From an uncultured Lachnospiraceae bacterium (GTDB lineage Bacteria; Bacillota; Clostridia; Lachnospirales; Lachnospiraceae), in contig CANQEB010000052.1 in assembly GCA_947594085.1 (NCBI GenBank), positions 1 through 11,966 on the forward strand: a stretch of 11,966 nt of DNA, in the 5' to 3' direction. The notes under the pieces were generated by a model. The model was not told where the DNA came from. It worked only from the letters and a program-made list of their open reading frames with translations, and did no database searches. Below are positions 1 to 7,246 of this stretch, piece by piece. Each line of letters opens with the position of its first letter. Positions within the stretch are counted from its first letter, which is position 1. A program made the position numbers and the translations under genes.

Positions 1-491
1 CCCCACGCTCCACGAGCTCCTTGTATCGGCGCTGCGCGCGCGTCTCAACACTGGCCGTCAGGTAAATCTTAAGCTGAGCATTCGGCAAAATCGCGGTTCC
101 GATATCGCGTCCGTCCATCAGGACATTTTCCCGATGCGCCAGGCTTCTCTGCAAATCGGTCAGCTTCGCGCGCACCTGAGGCTTCGCAGCGCAGGCGCTT
201 GTCATTGCGCTGACCTCCTCCGTTCGAATCAGCCCTGATACATTCTCCCCGTTCAGGTAGACTTGTTGCACACCATCCTGATAGTCAATCGACACTTCAA
301 TATCTGCAAGTGCCCGCTCAAGAGCCTTCGCATCCTCAATGTCCGTGCCGCCTCTCATCAGGCCAAGCGCGATCGCCCGGTACATTGCTCCGGTATCCAC
401 ATAGACGAAAGAAAGCTCCCTCGCCGCACGCTTTGCGATCGTACTTTTGCCTGCTCCTGCCGGCCCGTCTATCGCTATGTTAAAGCTCATA
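1..491 (-). CDS. cmk: (d)CMP kinase (cytidylate kinase), 3' end cut by window edge
   Basis: Cytosolic kinase that phosphorylates CMP and dCMP from ATP in pyrimidine nucleotide salvage. About 163 N-terminal residues are present of a family usually near 220, and the C-terminus lies beyond the left edge. The protein opens MSFNIAIDGPAGAGKSTIAK, whose Walker A P-loop (GPAGAGKST, residues 9–17) is the cmk signature. It continues with the NMP-binding motif VDTGAMYRA (about 31–39) and the family motif LMDGRDIGTAILP (about 125–137). The ATG at 489–491 is preceded by a purine-rich GAGGGGGA ribosome binding site. It starts 46 bases after the stop of the flavoprotein gene and is probably the last visible gene of the two-component operon. 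A flavoprotein of this family next to cmk is a common order in Clostridia, from general knowledge. Identification is secure. Confidence 0.95.
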
Positions 492-537
492 CTCTTCCCC
501 CTCTTCCATCGGCAACCATGCGATCGATTTAAGCTTA

Positions 538-1851
538 TCAGATTGCCTCAGCTGAAATACCTGCGCCAGCTGCATAGCCTGTCGACCATGCAATCTGCAA
601 ATTGAATCCTCCGGTCACCGCGTCGAGGTCCAAAACCTCACCCGCAAAATGCAGTCCATGTACCTTCCGCGACTCCATCGTCGAAGGATCGATTTCCCTG
701 ACATCGATGCCACCCTTCGTGATAACGGCTTCATTATACCCTCGAAGCCTGGTCAATGTCAAAGGAAAATGTTTCGTGTGCATGATTAGTATCCGTCGTT
801 CTTCCCGCGTGATTTCGTGAACCGGCTTCTCCGGTGGAATTCCACACCGGCAAATCATCACCGGAATCAGCTTGGACGGAAACATCGTTCCCAGGATCGT
901 CTTGATCTGTTTATTTTTCCCCGCCTCAAATTCTCTCAACACTCTCGCATCAAGCTGCTCTTCGCTCAGCGCTGGTTTCAAATCGATGAACATCTCCAGC
1001 GGATGCTCGCAAAGTTGCCTCTGTACAACGCTGCTCGCAGTCAGAATCAATGGGCCCGTCACGCCAAACTGGGTAAACATCATCTCGCCAAAGTCCCTGT
1101 AGAGCATTCTTTCTCCATCTAATATGGAAATCTCTACGTTTCGAAGTGACAATCCCTGCAATCGCTGTGCCCACTCTCCATCTGTCTCCATCGGCACCAG
1201 GGAAGGAAAGCATTCTGTCACGTGATGCCCGGCCGTCTCCGCAAACCGATACCCGTCTCCGGTAGAGCCTGTCGTCGGATAAGACAGACCCCCGGTCGCC
1301 ACGATCACCGCATCACACGGGACACTCTGTCCCGACGCAAGCTCCAATCCGGCCACGCAAAGCTGCATCTGCGCGGCCTCCTCCTGCGTCTGTACCGCTT
1401 CCGAAAAATTTGAAGCGATCACACCGCATGGTATCTTTTTATATTTTATCTCCTGTACTTCCTCGTTCAGATAAACCTTCACACCACATGCCTTAAGCTT
1501 CGACGCAAGCGCCTTGATCACATCTGAAGAATGGTCGGATACCGGAAACACACGATTGCCGCGCTCCGTCTTCGTCCTCATCCCTGCCTCTTCAAAAAAG
1601 CGGATCACGGCCTGACTGTCAAAGCCGTAAAACGCACTGTAAAGGAACTTTCGGTTCGTACAGACAGCCTGGAGCAATTCCTCGACCTCGCAATTGTTTG
1701 TCAGATTGCAACGCCCCTTGCCCGTAATGTAAATTTTCTTGCCCAGCTTTTCATTTTTTTCGAACAGACTTACCTCGTGTCCGTTCATAGCAGCCGACAC
1801 CGCGGCCATCATGCCTGCCGCGCCGCCTCCGATCACCGCAACCCTGCTCAT
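538..1851 (-). CDS. BaiN/HI0933-family NAD(P)/FAD-dependent oxidoreductase
   Basis: A 437-residue flavoprotein of the HI0933/YhiN/BaiN family, also annotated as aminoacetone oxidase family FAD-binding enzyme. The N-terminal Rossmann dinucleotide-binding motif IGGGAAGMMAA (7–17) leads into an acidic residue, E31, at the end of the second strand. The family box GKGRCNLTNN is at 44–53, ATGGLSYPTTGSTGDGY at 185–201, and the C-terminal FAD box GEVLDLDAVTGGFNLQIAWSTG starts at 404. Length is slightly above the usual 400–420 because of a variable loop at about 140–165. No signal peptide is present, so it is cytosolic. The ATG overlaps the histidine kinase stop as ATGA, with GAGAAGGA just upstream, so translation is probably coupled. 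The physiological substrate of most family members is unknown. BaiN of Clostridium scindens was proposed to reduce bile-acid intermediates, but that activity should not be assumed here because no other bai genes are visible. Confidence 0.9.
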   Translation of the reverse strand: MSRVAVIGGGAAGMMAAVSAAMNGHEVSLFEKNEKLGKKIYITGKGRCNLTNNCEVEELLQAVCTNRKFLYSAFYGFDSQAVIRFFEEAGMRTKTERGNRVFPVSDHSSDVIKALASKLKACGVKVYLNEEVQEIKYKKIPCGVIASNFSEAVQTQEEAAQMQLCVAGLELASGQSVPCDAVIVATGGLSYPTTGSTGDGYRFAETAGHHVTECFPSLVPMETDGEWAQRLQGLSLRNVEISILDGERMLYRDFGEMMFTQFGVTGPLILTASSVVQRQLCEHPLEMFIDLKPALSEEQLDARVLREFEAGKNKQIKTILGTMFPSKLIPVMICRCGIPPEKPVHEITREERRILIMHTKHFPLTLTRLRGYNEAVITKGGIDVREIDPSTMESRKVHGLHFAGEVLDLDAVTGGFNLQIAWSTGYAAGAGISAEAI

Positions 1852-3497
1852 GCGTGTCCTTCTCCCGTATCAGTAATGGATGTCTGAATTATATCACGTT
1901 GCGTCCCTTCTCCTACAATAGCATCCTCGTCTCCACTCTTCATCTCAAACCAGAATTCCACACCATCCTCACAGTTGCGCACACCATAATTCTGATGGAA
2001 TGACTCCATAATCGCCTTCACAATCGAAAGGCCCACGCCACTCCCGCCGTACTCTCTGGTCCTGGCTTTGTCCACCTTGTAGAATTTGTCCCAGATCAGC
2101 GCAAGATCCTCCTCTGGAATCTGCTCTCCCGTATTGTGTACGCTGACCCGCACCGTTCCGCCGTTTATGCTGCGATTCGTGCCGTTCTCATTTGCACTGC
2201 TTCCATTCGTCTCATCCTCGGCAACCTGTGATTTCGCATCCGCGCATCTGCCCGCCCGGACCGTGATCCGGCGTGCCCCATCCACATGGTTCAGGGCATT
2301 GCTCAAATAGTTCGTCAAGACCTCTTCGACCTTGTACTCGTCTCCCCAGACATACAGCGTATCCGGCATGTCGCAGACGATCTCCGCCTCCTTCTGCTGT
2401 GCCAGAATCGTCACCGACTGCACCTTGTTGCGGACTAGTTCGCTTATGTCAAAACGCTCCAGAACCACCTGCTCATTGCCGAACTCCAGCTGGTTCAGCG
2501 TGAGCAGCTTTTGGACCAGCCCATTCATCTTCGCCGCCTCGTCCATGATGACGTCACAGTAAAAGGCGCGGCTCTCCTCGTCGTCGTTCACACATTCCTG
2601 CAGTCCCTCCGCATAGCCTTGAATCAGTGCAATCGGCGTCTTCAGCTCGTGTGACACATTCGACAGAAATTCCTTGCGCATATCGTCGATCTCTTCTTTT
2701 TCCTGAATGTCCTTCTGCAGCTCATTGTTCGCCGTCAGCAGCTGTGAATATGTCTTCTCAAGATTCTCTGACATGCGATTGAAGGACTCTCCGAGCTGTC
2801 CCACCTCATCGCTGCCGCCGCTCGTATACTTGGCGCTGAAGTCCAGACCCGCCATACGCTTGGAAAGCTCAGTCAGCTCGCCAAGCGGCTTCGTCACACG
2901 CTTGGAAATGAACCAGACCAGAATACTTGCCAATGCGACGCCGAAGAGGCAAATATATTTGATAAAGTCATTGGCAATTCGCACACTGTCACGGATGCTT
3001 TCCATGTTGATACGCATGATAAAGTAGAACCCTTTATCCAGTGTCCCCCACATCTCCATGTAATCGACCGCGACCTCTGGGTCGTATTTCTTTTGGATCG
3101 TGTACGAATCATTCTGTACCAGAATGGAATCCGGGTCCACCTTGTCAAGCCCGATTCCGTAGCCATTCAGTCTCCCCAGCATCAGCCTCAGATAATCGGA
3201 TTGCGCGTATGCCGTATCTGTCCAGACCAGCATCTTGTAATCCTCATCCGTCACAATGAACGAGATGCTATTCGCATTGCAGAGCTCTTCGAACTCATGC
3301 ACGCCATCCTTACTCATCCCGCCGCGGTCTGTAATATTCTCATTCAGCTTGTCATATGCCTCGATCAGCACGTCCTTCTTGCGCATAGAATAGAAATCTT
3401 CCAGAAAAAACGTATTGACCAGATAATTTGCCAGAAACAGCATGCCCGTCAGCCCAATAAAAATAACGGTCAGCTGCTTGCGGATGGAATTTTTCAT
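1848..3497 (-). CDS. Membrane sensor histidine kinase (HAMP–HisKA–HATPase)
   Basis: A 549-residue transmembrane sensor that should autophosphorylate and pass phosphate to the response regulator encoded just upstream. Transmembrane segment 1 is at about 10–31, a roughly 145-residue extracytoplasmic sensor region at 32–177, and transmembrane segment 2 at about 179–198. A HAMP domain (about 199–252) contains the DEVGQLGESFNRM stretch. A coiled-coil linker leads to HisKA, where FLSNVSHELKTPIA puts the phospho-acceptor at H283. The ATPase domain shows an N box (NYLSNALNHV, N400), a G1-like HNTGEQIP (about 454–461) and a G2 GGSGVGLSIVKA (484–495). An Asn/Ser/Glu-rich insertion (about 418–447) lies between the N box and G1. 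The ATG at 3495–3497 starts 6 bases after the regulator stop, with GGAAGG inside the end of that gene as ribosome binding site. The signal sensed is not evident. The sensor region matches no domain I recognise. Confidence 0.93.
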   Translation of the reverse strand: MKNSIRKQLTVIFIGLTGMLFLANYLVNTFFLEDFYSMRKKDVLIEAYDKLNENITDRGGMSKDGVHEFEELCNANSISFIVTDEDYKMLVWTDTAYAQSDYLRLMLGRLNGYGIGLDKVDPDSILVQNDSYTIQKKYDPEVAVDYMEMWGTLDKGFYFIMRINMESIRDSVRIANDFIKYICLFGVALASILVWFISKRVTKPLGELTELSKRMAGLDFSAKYTSGGSDEVGQLGESFNRMSENLEKTYSQLLTANNELQKDIQEKEEIDDMRKEFLSNVSHELKTPIALIQGYAEGLQECVNDDEESRAFYCDVIMDEAAKMNGLVQKLLTLNQLEFGNEQVVLERFDISELVRNKVQSVTILAQQKEAEIVCDMPDTLYVWGDEYKVEEVLTNYLSNALNHVDGARRITVRAGRCADAKSQVAEDETNGSSANENGTNRSINGGTVRVSVHNTGEQIPEEDLALIWDKFYKVDKARTREYGGSGVGLSIVKAIMESFHQNYGVRNCEDGVEFWFEMKSGDEDAIVGEGTQRDIIQTSITDTGEGHA

Positions 3498-3503
3498 TCG
3501 TCA

Positions 3504-4184
3504 TCAGCCTTCCACTTCAAACTTGTATCCCATGCCCCAGATCGTCTTGATGTAGTCCCCATACCCGCCGAGCTTGCTGCGGAGCTTTTTCACGTGTGTG
3601 TCAATCGTCCGCGCATCGCCAAAATAGTCGTAATTCCACACACTGTTCAAAATCTTCTCCCGCGAAAGCGCGATGCCTTGGTTCTCCATGAAATAAGTCA
3701 GCAGCTCGAATTCCTTGTAGCTGAGCTCCACGCCCCTCCCGTCGATTGTCACCTCGTGCGCTGCGCGGTTCACCTCGATCGCCCCGGCCTTCAGCACATC
3801 ATCCGACGAAAATCCACTTGTCCTGCGCAGAATTGCCTCCACGCGCGCGACCAGAATCTTCGGGCTGAACGGCTTGGAAATGTACTCGTCCACTCCGAGT
3901 TCGAAGCCAAGCAGCTCGTCGTACTCCTCAGACTTCGCCGTCAGCATAATGATCGGTGTCTGGGAATATCTGCGTATCTCCCGGCATACTTGCCAGCCGT
4001 CCATCTTCGGCATCATCACGTCCAGGATCACGAGGGCAATATCCTTCTTCTCGAAAAATATATCAACCGCCTGCTCGCCGTCCTCGGCCTCCAGCACCTC
4101 AAAATTCTTCTTCACCAGAAAGTCGCGCACCAGCTTGCGCATCCTGCTCTCGTCATCCACTACCAAAATCTTCAGTCTATCCAT
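3504..4184 (-). CDS. OmpR/PhoB-family response regulator
   Basis: A 226-residue DNA-binding response regulator, the cytosolic partner of the adjacent kinase. The receiver domain (about 1–118) has the acidic pair D10/D11, phospho-acceptor D55 in VILDVMMPKMDGW, the switch threonine T82 (IMLTAK) and lysine K104 (ISKPF). The C-terminal winged helix (about 130–226) contains the typical LSYKEFELLTYFMEN and the recognition-helix region ARTIDTHVKKLRSKLG, ending IKTIWGMGYKFE. I chose ATG at 4182–4184 because the ribosome binding site AGGGGTGG lies 7 bases before it. An in-frame GTG at 4188–4190 would add two residues but sits almost on top of that site. It is the first gene of the operon with the kinase, flavoprotein and cmk. 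It resembles PhoP/ResD/VanR-type regulators, but target genes cannot be read from the sequence. Autoregulation is plausible but not shown. Confidence 0.95.
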   Translation of the reverse strand: MDRLKILVVDDESRMRKLVRDFLVKKNFEVLEAEDGEQAVDIFFEKKDIALVILDVMMPKMDGWQVCREIRRYSQTPIIMLTAKSEEYDELLGFELGVDEYISKPFSPKILVARVEAILRRTSGFSSDDVLKAGAIEVNRAAHEVTIDGRGVELSYKEFELLTYFMENQGIALSREKILNSVWNYDYFGDARTIDTHVKKLRSKLGGYGDYIKTIWGMGYKFEVEG

Positions 4185-4235
4185 CCGCACTCCACCCCTT
4201 TCACCGCAATCGGCCCTGTGCCCGATTTACCTTTG

Positions 4236-4244
4236 ATTGTAGCA
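4236..4244 (-). promoter_or_regulatory. Probable extended −10 promoter of the two-component operon
   Basis: Read on the minus strand, TGCTACAAT gives a TACAAT −10 box with the TGn extension. No good −35 is found at 16–18 bases, which an extended −10 can tolerate. A TTGTAC at 4265–4270 is 23 bases away and too far. Transcription would start near 4229, leaving a leader of about 45 bases before the regulator ATG. It lies downstream of the tmRNA terminator hairpin, which fits a separate transcription unit. Confidence 0.4.
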
Positions 4245-4265
4245 CGCATTTATGTCTATTATGTG

Positions 4266-4325
4266 TACAAAATATCACGAAAGCGCGAAGCAGACGAACC
4301 TTCTCACAGTTCGACCGTTCGCGCT
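4266..4325 (-). terminator. Hairpin terminator downstream of ssrA
   Basis: Five bases beyond the tmRNA 3' end, the minus strand has an 8-bp perfect outer stem, AGCGCGAA (4318–4325) with TTCGCGCT (4282–4289). A nested CGAAC/GTTCG stem lies inside it. The stem is followed by an interrupted T-rich run (TTTCGTGATATTTTG). The T tract is imperfect, so termination efficiency is uncertain, but the position right after a stable RNA gene supports the role. Confidence 0.6.
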
Positions 4326-4329
4326 GAAA

Positions 4330-4666
4330 TGGACCAGACGGGAATTGAACCCGTGTCCGAAAGCCAATTCACTGTCCTTCTACTATCATAGTCAATTGTT
4401 TGTCATTCCCTCCGACGGGCGAGAATTGACACTCTCCCGCTTTCAGTAGCTTCATGATACGCCCACATACGCAAAGCTTAGCATGTGTCGTTTCCTGCAT
4501 TGTCGATGCCCGGTCCTCAAGGTGCAGGTGCCCCGAGCCAGACAGCTGCCATCAGGCAGCGAGTGCTAAATTATCTTCAGCGTTTATATTTAGGTTTGTG
4601 ATTTGACGCATCACCTGCGGATAGCTTCTCCAGCTTCATAACCCCCGTCGAAACCTTTACTGGCCC
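4330..4666 (-). ncRNA. ssrA: tmRNA (transfer-messenger RNA)
   Basis: One-piece tmRNA that acts with SmpB to rescue ribosomes stalled on broken mRNAs and to tag the nascent peptide for proteolysis. The 5' end GGGCCAGTAAAGGTTTCGAC carries the conserved tmRNA start. Its first 7 bases pair with CTGGTCC at the 3' end (4331–4337, one G·U) to form the acceptor stem. The T arm is ACGGG–TTCAATT–CCCGT (4338–4354). The discriminator is A (4330), and CCA is not encoded, so it must be added after transcription. The mRNA-like part encodes AEDNLALAA followed by TGA, and a 6-bp hairpin GCTGCC/GGCAGC encloses the tag stop. The mature length of about 337 nt plus CCA is normal. It lies 121 bases downstream of smpB, a common pairing. 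The ends are set by base pairing and should be accurate to a few bases. Confidence 0.96.
4552..4581 (-). other. tmRNA tag reading frame (AEDNLALAA)
   Basis: The internal open frame of the tmRNA reads GCT GAA GAT AAT TTA GCA CTC GCT GCC TGA, giving A-E-D-N-L-A-L-A-A. With the alanine carried by the tmRNA, the tag would be AAEDNLALAA. The ALAA end is the canonical signal for ClpXP-type proteases. GCT as resume codon follows a typical A-rich ATAAAC context. Tags of the AEDNxxxAA type are usual in Clostridia. Confidence 0.85.
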
Positions 4667-4669
4667 GGA

Positions 4670-4681
4670 ATTATAAGCATA
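4670..4681 (-). promoter_or_regulatory. Candidate −10 region for ssrA
   Basis: The minus strand reads TATGCTTATAAT immediately before the mature tmRNA 5' end. The perfect TATAAT (4670–4675) leaves only 3 bases to the mature end, so its normal start would fall inside the tmRNA. The adjacent TATGCT (4676–4681) would place the start just upstream of the mature end and fits better. No good −35 was found for either. The RNA could also come from read-through of smpB. Confidence 0.35.
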
Positions 4682-4718
4682 TACCTTGTAATATGACCGA
4701 AGACAGATATCATCTCCT

Positions 4719-4759
4719 GCCGCCGATCTCGCCGGCTCGCTATGACTGACGGCGGCGAG
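4719..4759 (-). repeat. Overlapping GC-rich inverted repeats between smpB and ssrA
   Basis: Two 7-bp inverted repeats share one arm region. GCCGCCG (4719–4725) can pair with CGGCGGC (4750–4756), or CTCGCCG (4728–4734) with CGGCGAG (4753–4759). They cannot form together. No T tract follows on the minus strand, so this is not a standard rho-independent terminator. It could slow or process the smpB–ssrA transcript. Confidence 0.4.
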
Positions 4760-4787
4760 CTTGCATACGCAAACCGCACCTGGAAAT

Positions 4788-5252
4788 TCAGCCGAGATTG
4801 CGAACCTTGTACTCACGCTCCGCCTCGCGGCGCATATCCTTCTTCGCAATGTCCTGCCGTTTGTCGTAGAGCTTCTTGCCCCTCGCAAGACCGACCTCGA
4901 TCTTGGCCAGGCTGCCTCGGAAATACACTTGCAGCGGCACAATCGTGTAACCCTTTTCCTTGATCTTGCCTGTCAGCTTGTTGATTTCGCTCTTGTGCAG
5001 CAGCAGCTTGCGCACGCGCAACGGATCCTTATTGAAAATATTGCCCTTCTCGTAGGGGCTGACATGCATGCCATAGATCAGCATCTCTCCATTCTCTATG
5101 CGGACAAAGGATTCCTTGATACTGCACTTTCCCATGCGCAGGGACTTCACCTCAGTGCCTGCAAGCACGATGCCGGCCTCATACTTCTCATCGATAAAAT
5201 AATCGTGATATGCCTTTTTGTTGTTGGCAATCAACTTGACAGATTCCCCCAT
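4788..5252 (-). CDS. smpB: SsrA-binding protein SmpB
   Basis: A 154-residue cytosolic RNA-binding protein that binds tmRNA and delivers it to stalled ribosomes in trans-translation. Length and motifs fit the family. [23 protein letters not shown] is at the N-terminus, [18 protein letters not shown] at about 32–49 and [10 protein letters not shown] at about 62–71. The RRKLLLHK-like segment (here [11 protein letters not shown]) starts near 80, followed by [11 protein letters not shown] and [20 protein letters not shown] basic C-terminal tail ([15 protein letters not shown]) is expected to enter the mRNA channel. The ATG at 5250–5252 has a strong AAAGGAGG site 8 bases or so upstream. The gene follows the secG terminator, so it is probably transcribed on its own or with ssrA. 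The rnr gene, often found just before smpB in Firmicutes, is absent here. Confidence 0.97.
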   Translation of the reverse strand: MGESVKLIANNKKAYHDYFIDEKYEAGIVLAGTEVKSLRMGKCSIKESFVRIENGEMLIYGMHVSPYEKGNIFNKDPLRVRKLLLHKSEINKLTGKIKEKGYTIVPLQVYFRGSLAKIEVGLARGKKLYDKRQDIAKKDMRREAEREYKVRNLG

Positions 5253-5379
5253 GTCAATCCCCTCCTTTCCTGTGCGAGCCGCGCCGCAGGCTTTCGCTAC
5301 ATAAATTCACTGTCCCGTGGAATTGCCTGCAAGCAAGCATTTCCGCCTCAGCGTCTTTGCGCGGCCCATCGCTTTCGCG

Positions 5380-5410
5380 AAAAGAAAGGACCGACGCATC
5401 GCATCAGTCC
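5380..5410 (-). terminator. Rho-independent terminator after secG
   Basis: Seven bases after the secG stop, the minus strand has a 10-bp stem, GGACTGATGC (5401–5410) with GCGTCGGTCC (5388–5397). It contains two G·U pairs and a 3-base GAT loop. TTTCTTTT follows directly (5380–5387). This is a classical intrinsic terminator separating secG from smpB. Confidence 0.8.
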
Positions 5411-5417
5411 TCTGTCG

Positions 5418-5645
5418 TCAAAATCCCAGATTTAAAATGATCGCCAGCACAATGAACAAGACTGCCAGCACCTTCGTAATCTTTATGAGATTTCCTTCCA
5501 TGGAACGTGATTTGTTCTTTCCCCAGTAGGTATCACCCATGCCACCAATCGTGCCGAGTCCCGCATCTTTTCCTTCCTGCGCCAGAACAATCACCGTCAA
5601 CGCAACACATACCAATGCGAATACAATTGTCAAAAAAGTCCTCAC
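5418..5645 (-). CDS. secG: Preprotein translocase subunit SecG
   Basis: A 75-residue membrane subunit of the SecYEG translocon that assists SecA-driven export. Two hydrophobic helices are visible, about residues 2–21 (TFLTIVFALVCVALTVIVLAQ) and 54–74 (IKITKVLAVLFIVLAIILNLG). They are joined by the Gly-rich loop EGKDAGLGTIGGMGDTYWGKNKSRSMEG, which resembles the conserved SecG loop. The size matches short Firmicutes SecG rather than the longer proteobacterial form. The start is GTG at 5643–5645, with AGGAGGTG about 9–11 bases upstream. No better ATG exists. It sits downstream of eno, an order often seen in Firmicutes, but has its own promoter and its own terminator. Confidence 0.93.
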   Translation of the reverse strand: MRTFLTIVFALVCVALTVIVLAQEGKDAGLGTIGGMGDTYWGKNKSRSMEGNLIKITKVLAVLFIVLAIILNLGF

Positions 5646-5676
5646 GGTAAATTACACCTCCTATGTCAACGAATCT

Positions 5677-5705
5677 AGTCTACCACAGGACCTGAAAGAA
5701 TGCAA
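5677..5705 (-). promoter_or_regulatory. Sigma-A-type promoter for secG
   Basis: The minus strand reads TTGCAT (5700–5705), a 17-base spacer, then TAGACT (5677–5682). This is a good match to TTGACA-17-TATAAT, 32 bases or so upstream of the GTG start. It would give a short leader containing the AGGAGG site. It lies in the gap between eno and secG, so secG need not depend on eno read-through. Confidence 0.6.
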
Positions 5706-5785
5706 GCATTTATTTTCTTCGACAGAAAGAAGCTCCGAAGCGAGCCACGGCGCAGGCCGACATGTCGGTGACCTGGTTGCACAGC

Positions 5786-7210
<1,425 letters not shown>

Positions 7211-7246
7211 TTATTTGCTATTTCCTCAGATGAACGATATTAGAAA

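Noticed and set aside
538..1851. Assignment of the flavoprotein as a bile-acid 7-dehydroxylation enzyme
   Set aside because: The family is widespread in bacteria without this pathway, and no other bai genes are in the window.
3093..4391. Long plus-strand open frame of 432 codons opposite the two-component genes
   Set aside because: It runs antisense across the kinase, the regulator and part of ssrA, has no recognisable domain and no ribosome binding site, and its composition is that of a reversed coding strand.
4577..4942. Minus-strand open frame of 121 codons spanning the smpB end and the tmRNA start
   Set aside because: It overlaps the tmRNA 5' domain and smpB in another frame. Its last residues are simply a translation of the tmRNA start.
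5729..5768. Perfect palindrome CCGACATGTCGG (5757–5768) and a weak GCTC/GAGC hairpin after eno as a terminator
   Set aside because: The palindrome has only a 4-bp stem if folded with a 4-base loop and no T tract. The second hairpin has a 4-bp stem with a moderate T-rich run, too weak to call.
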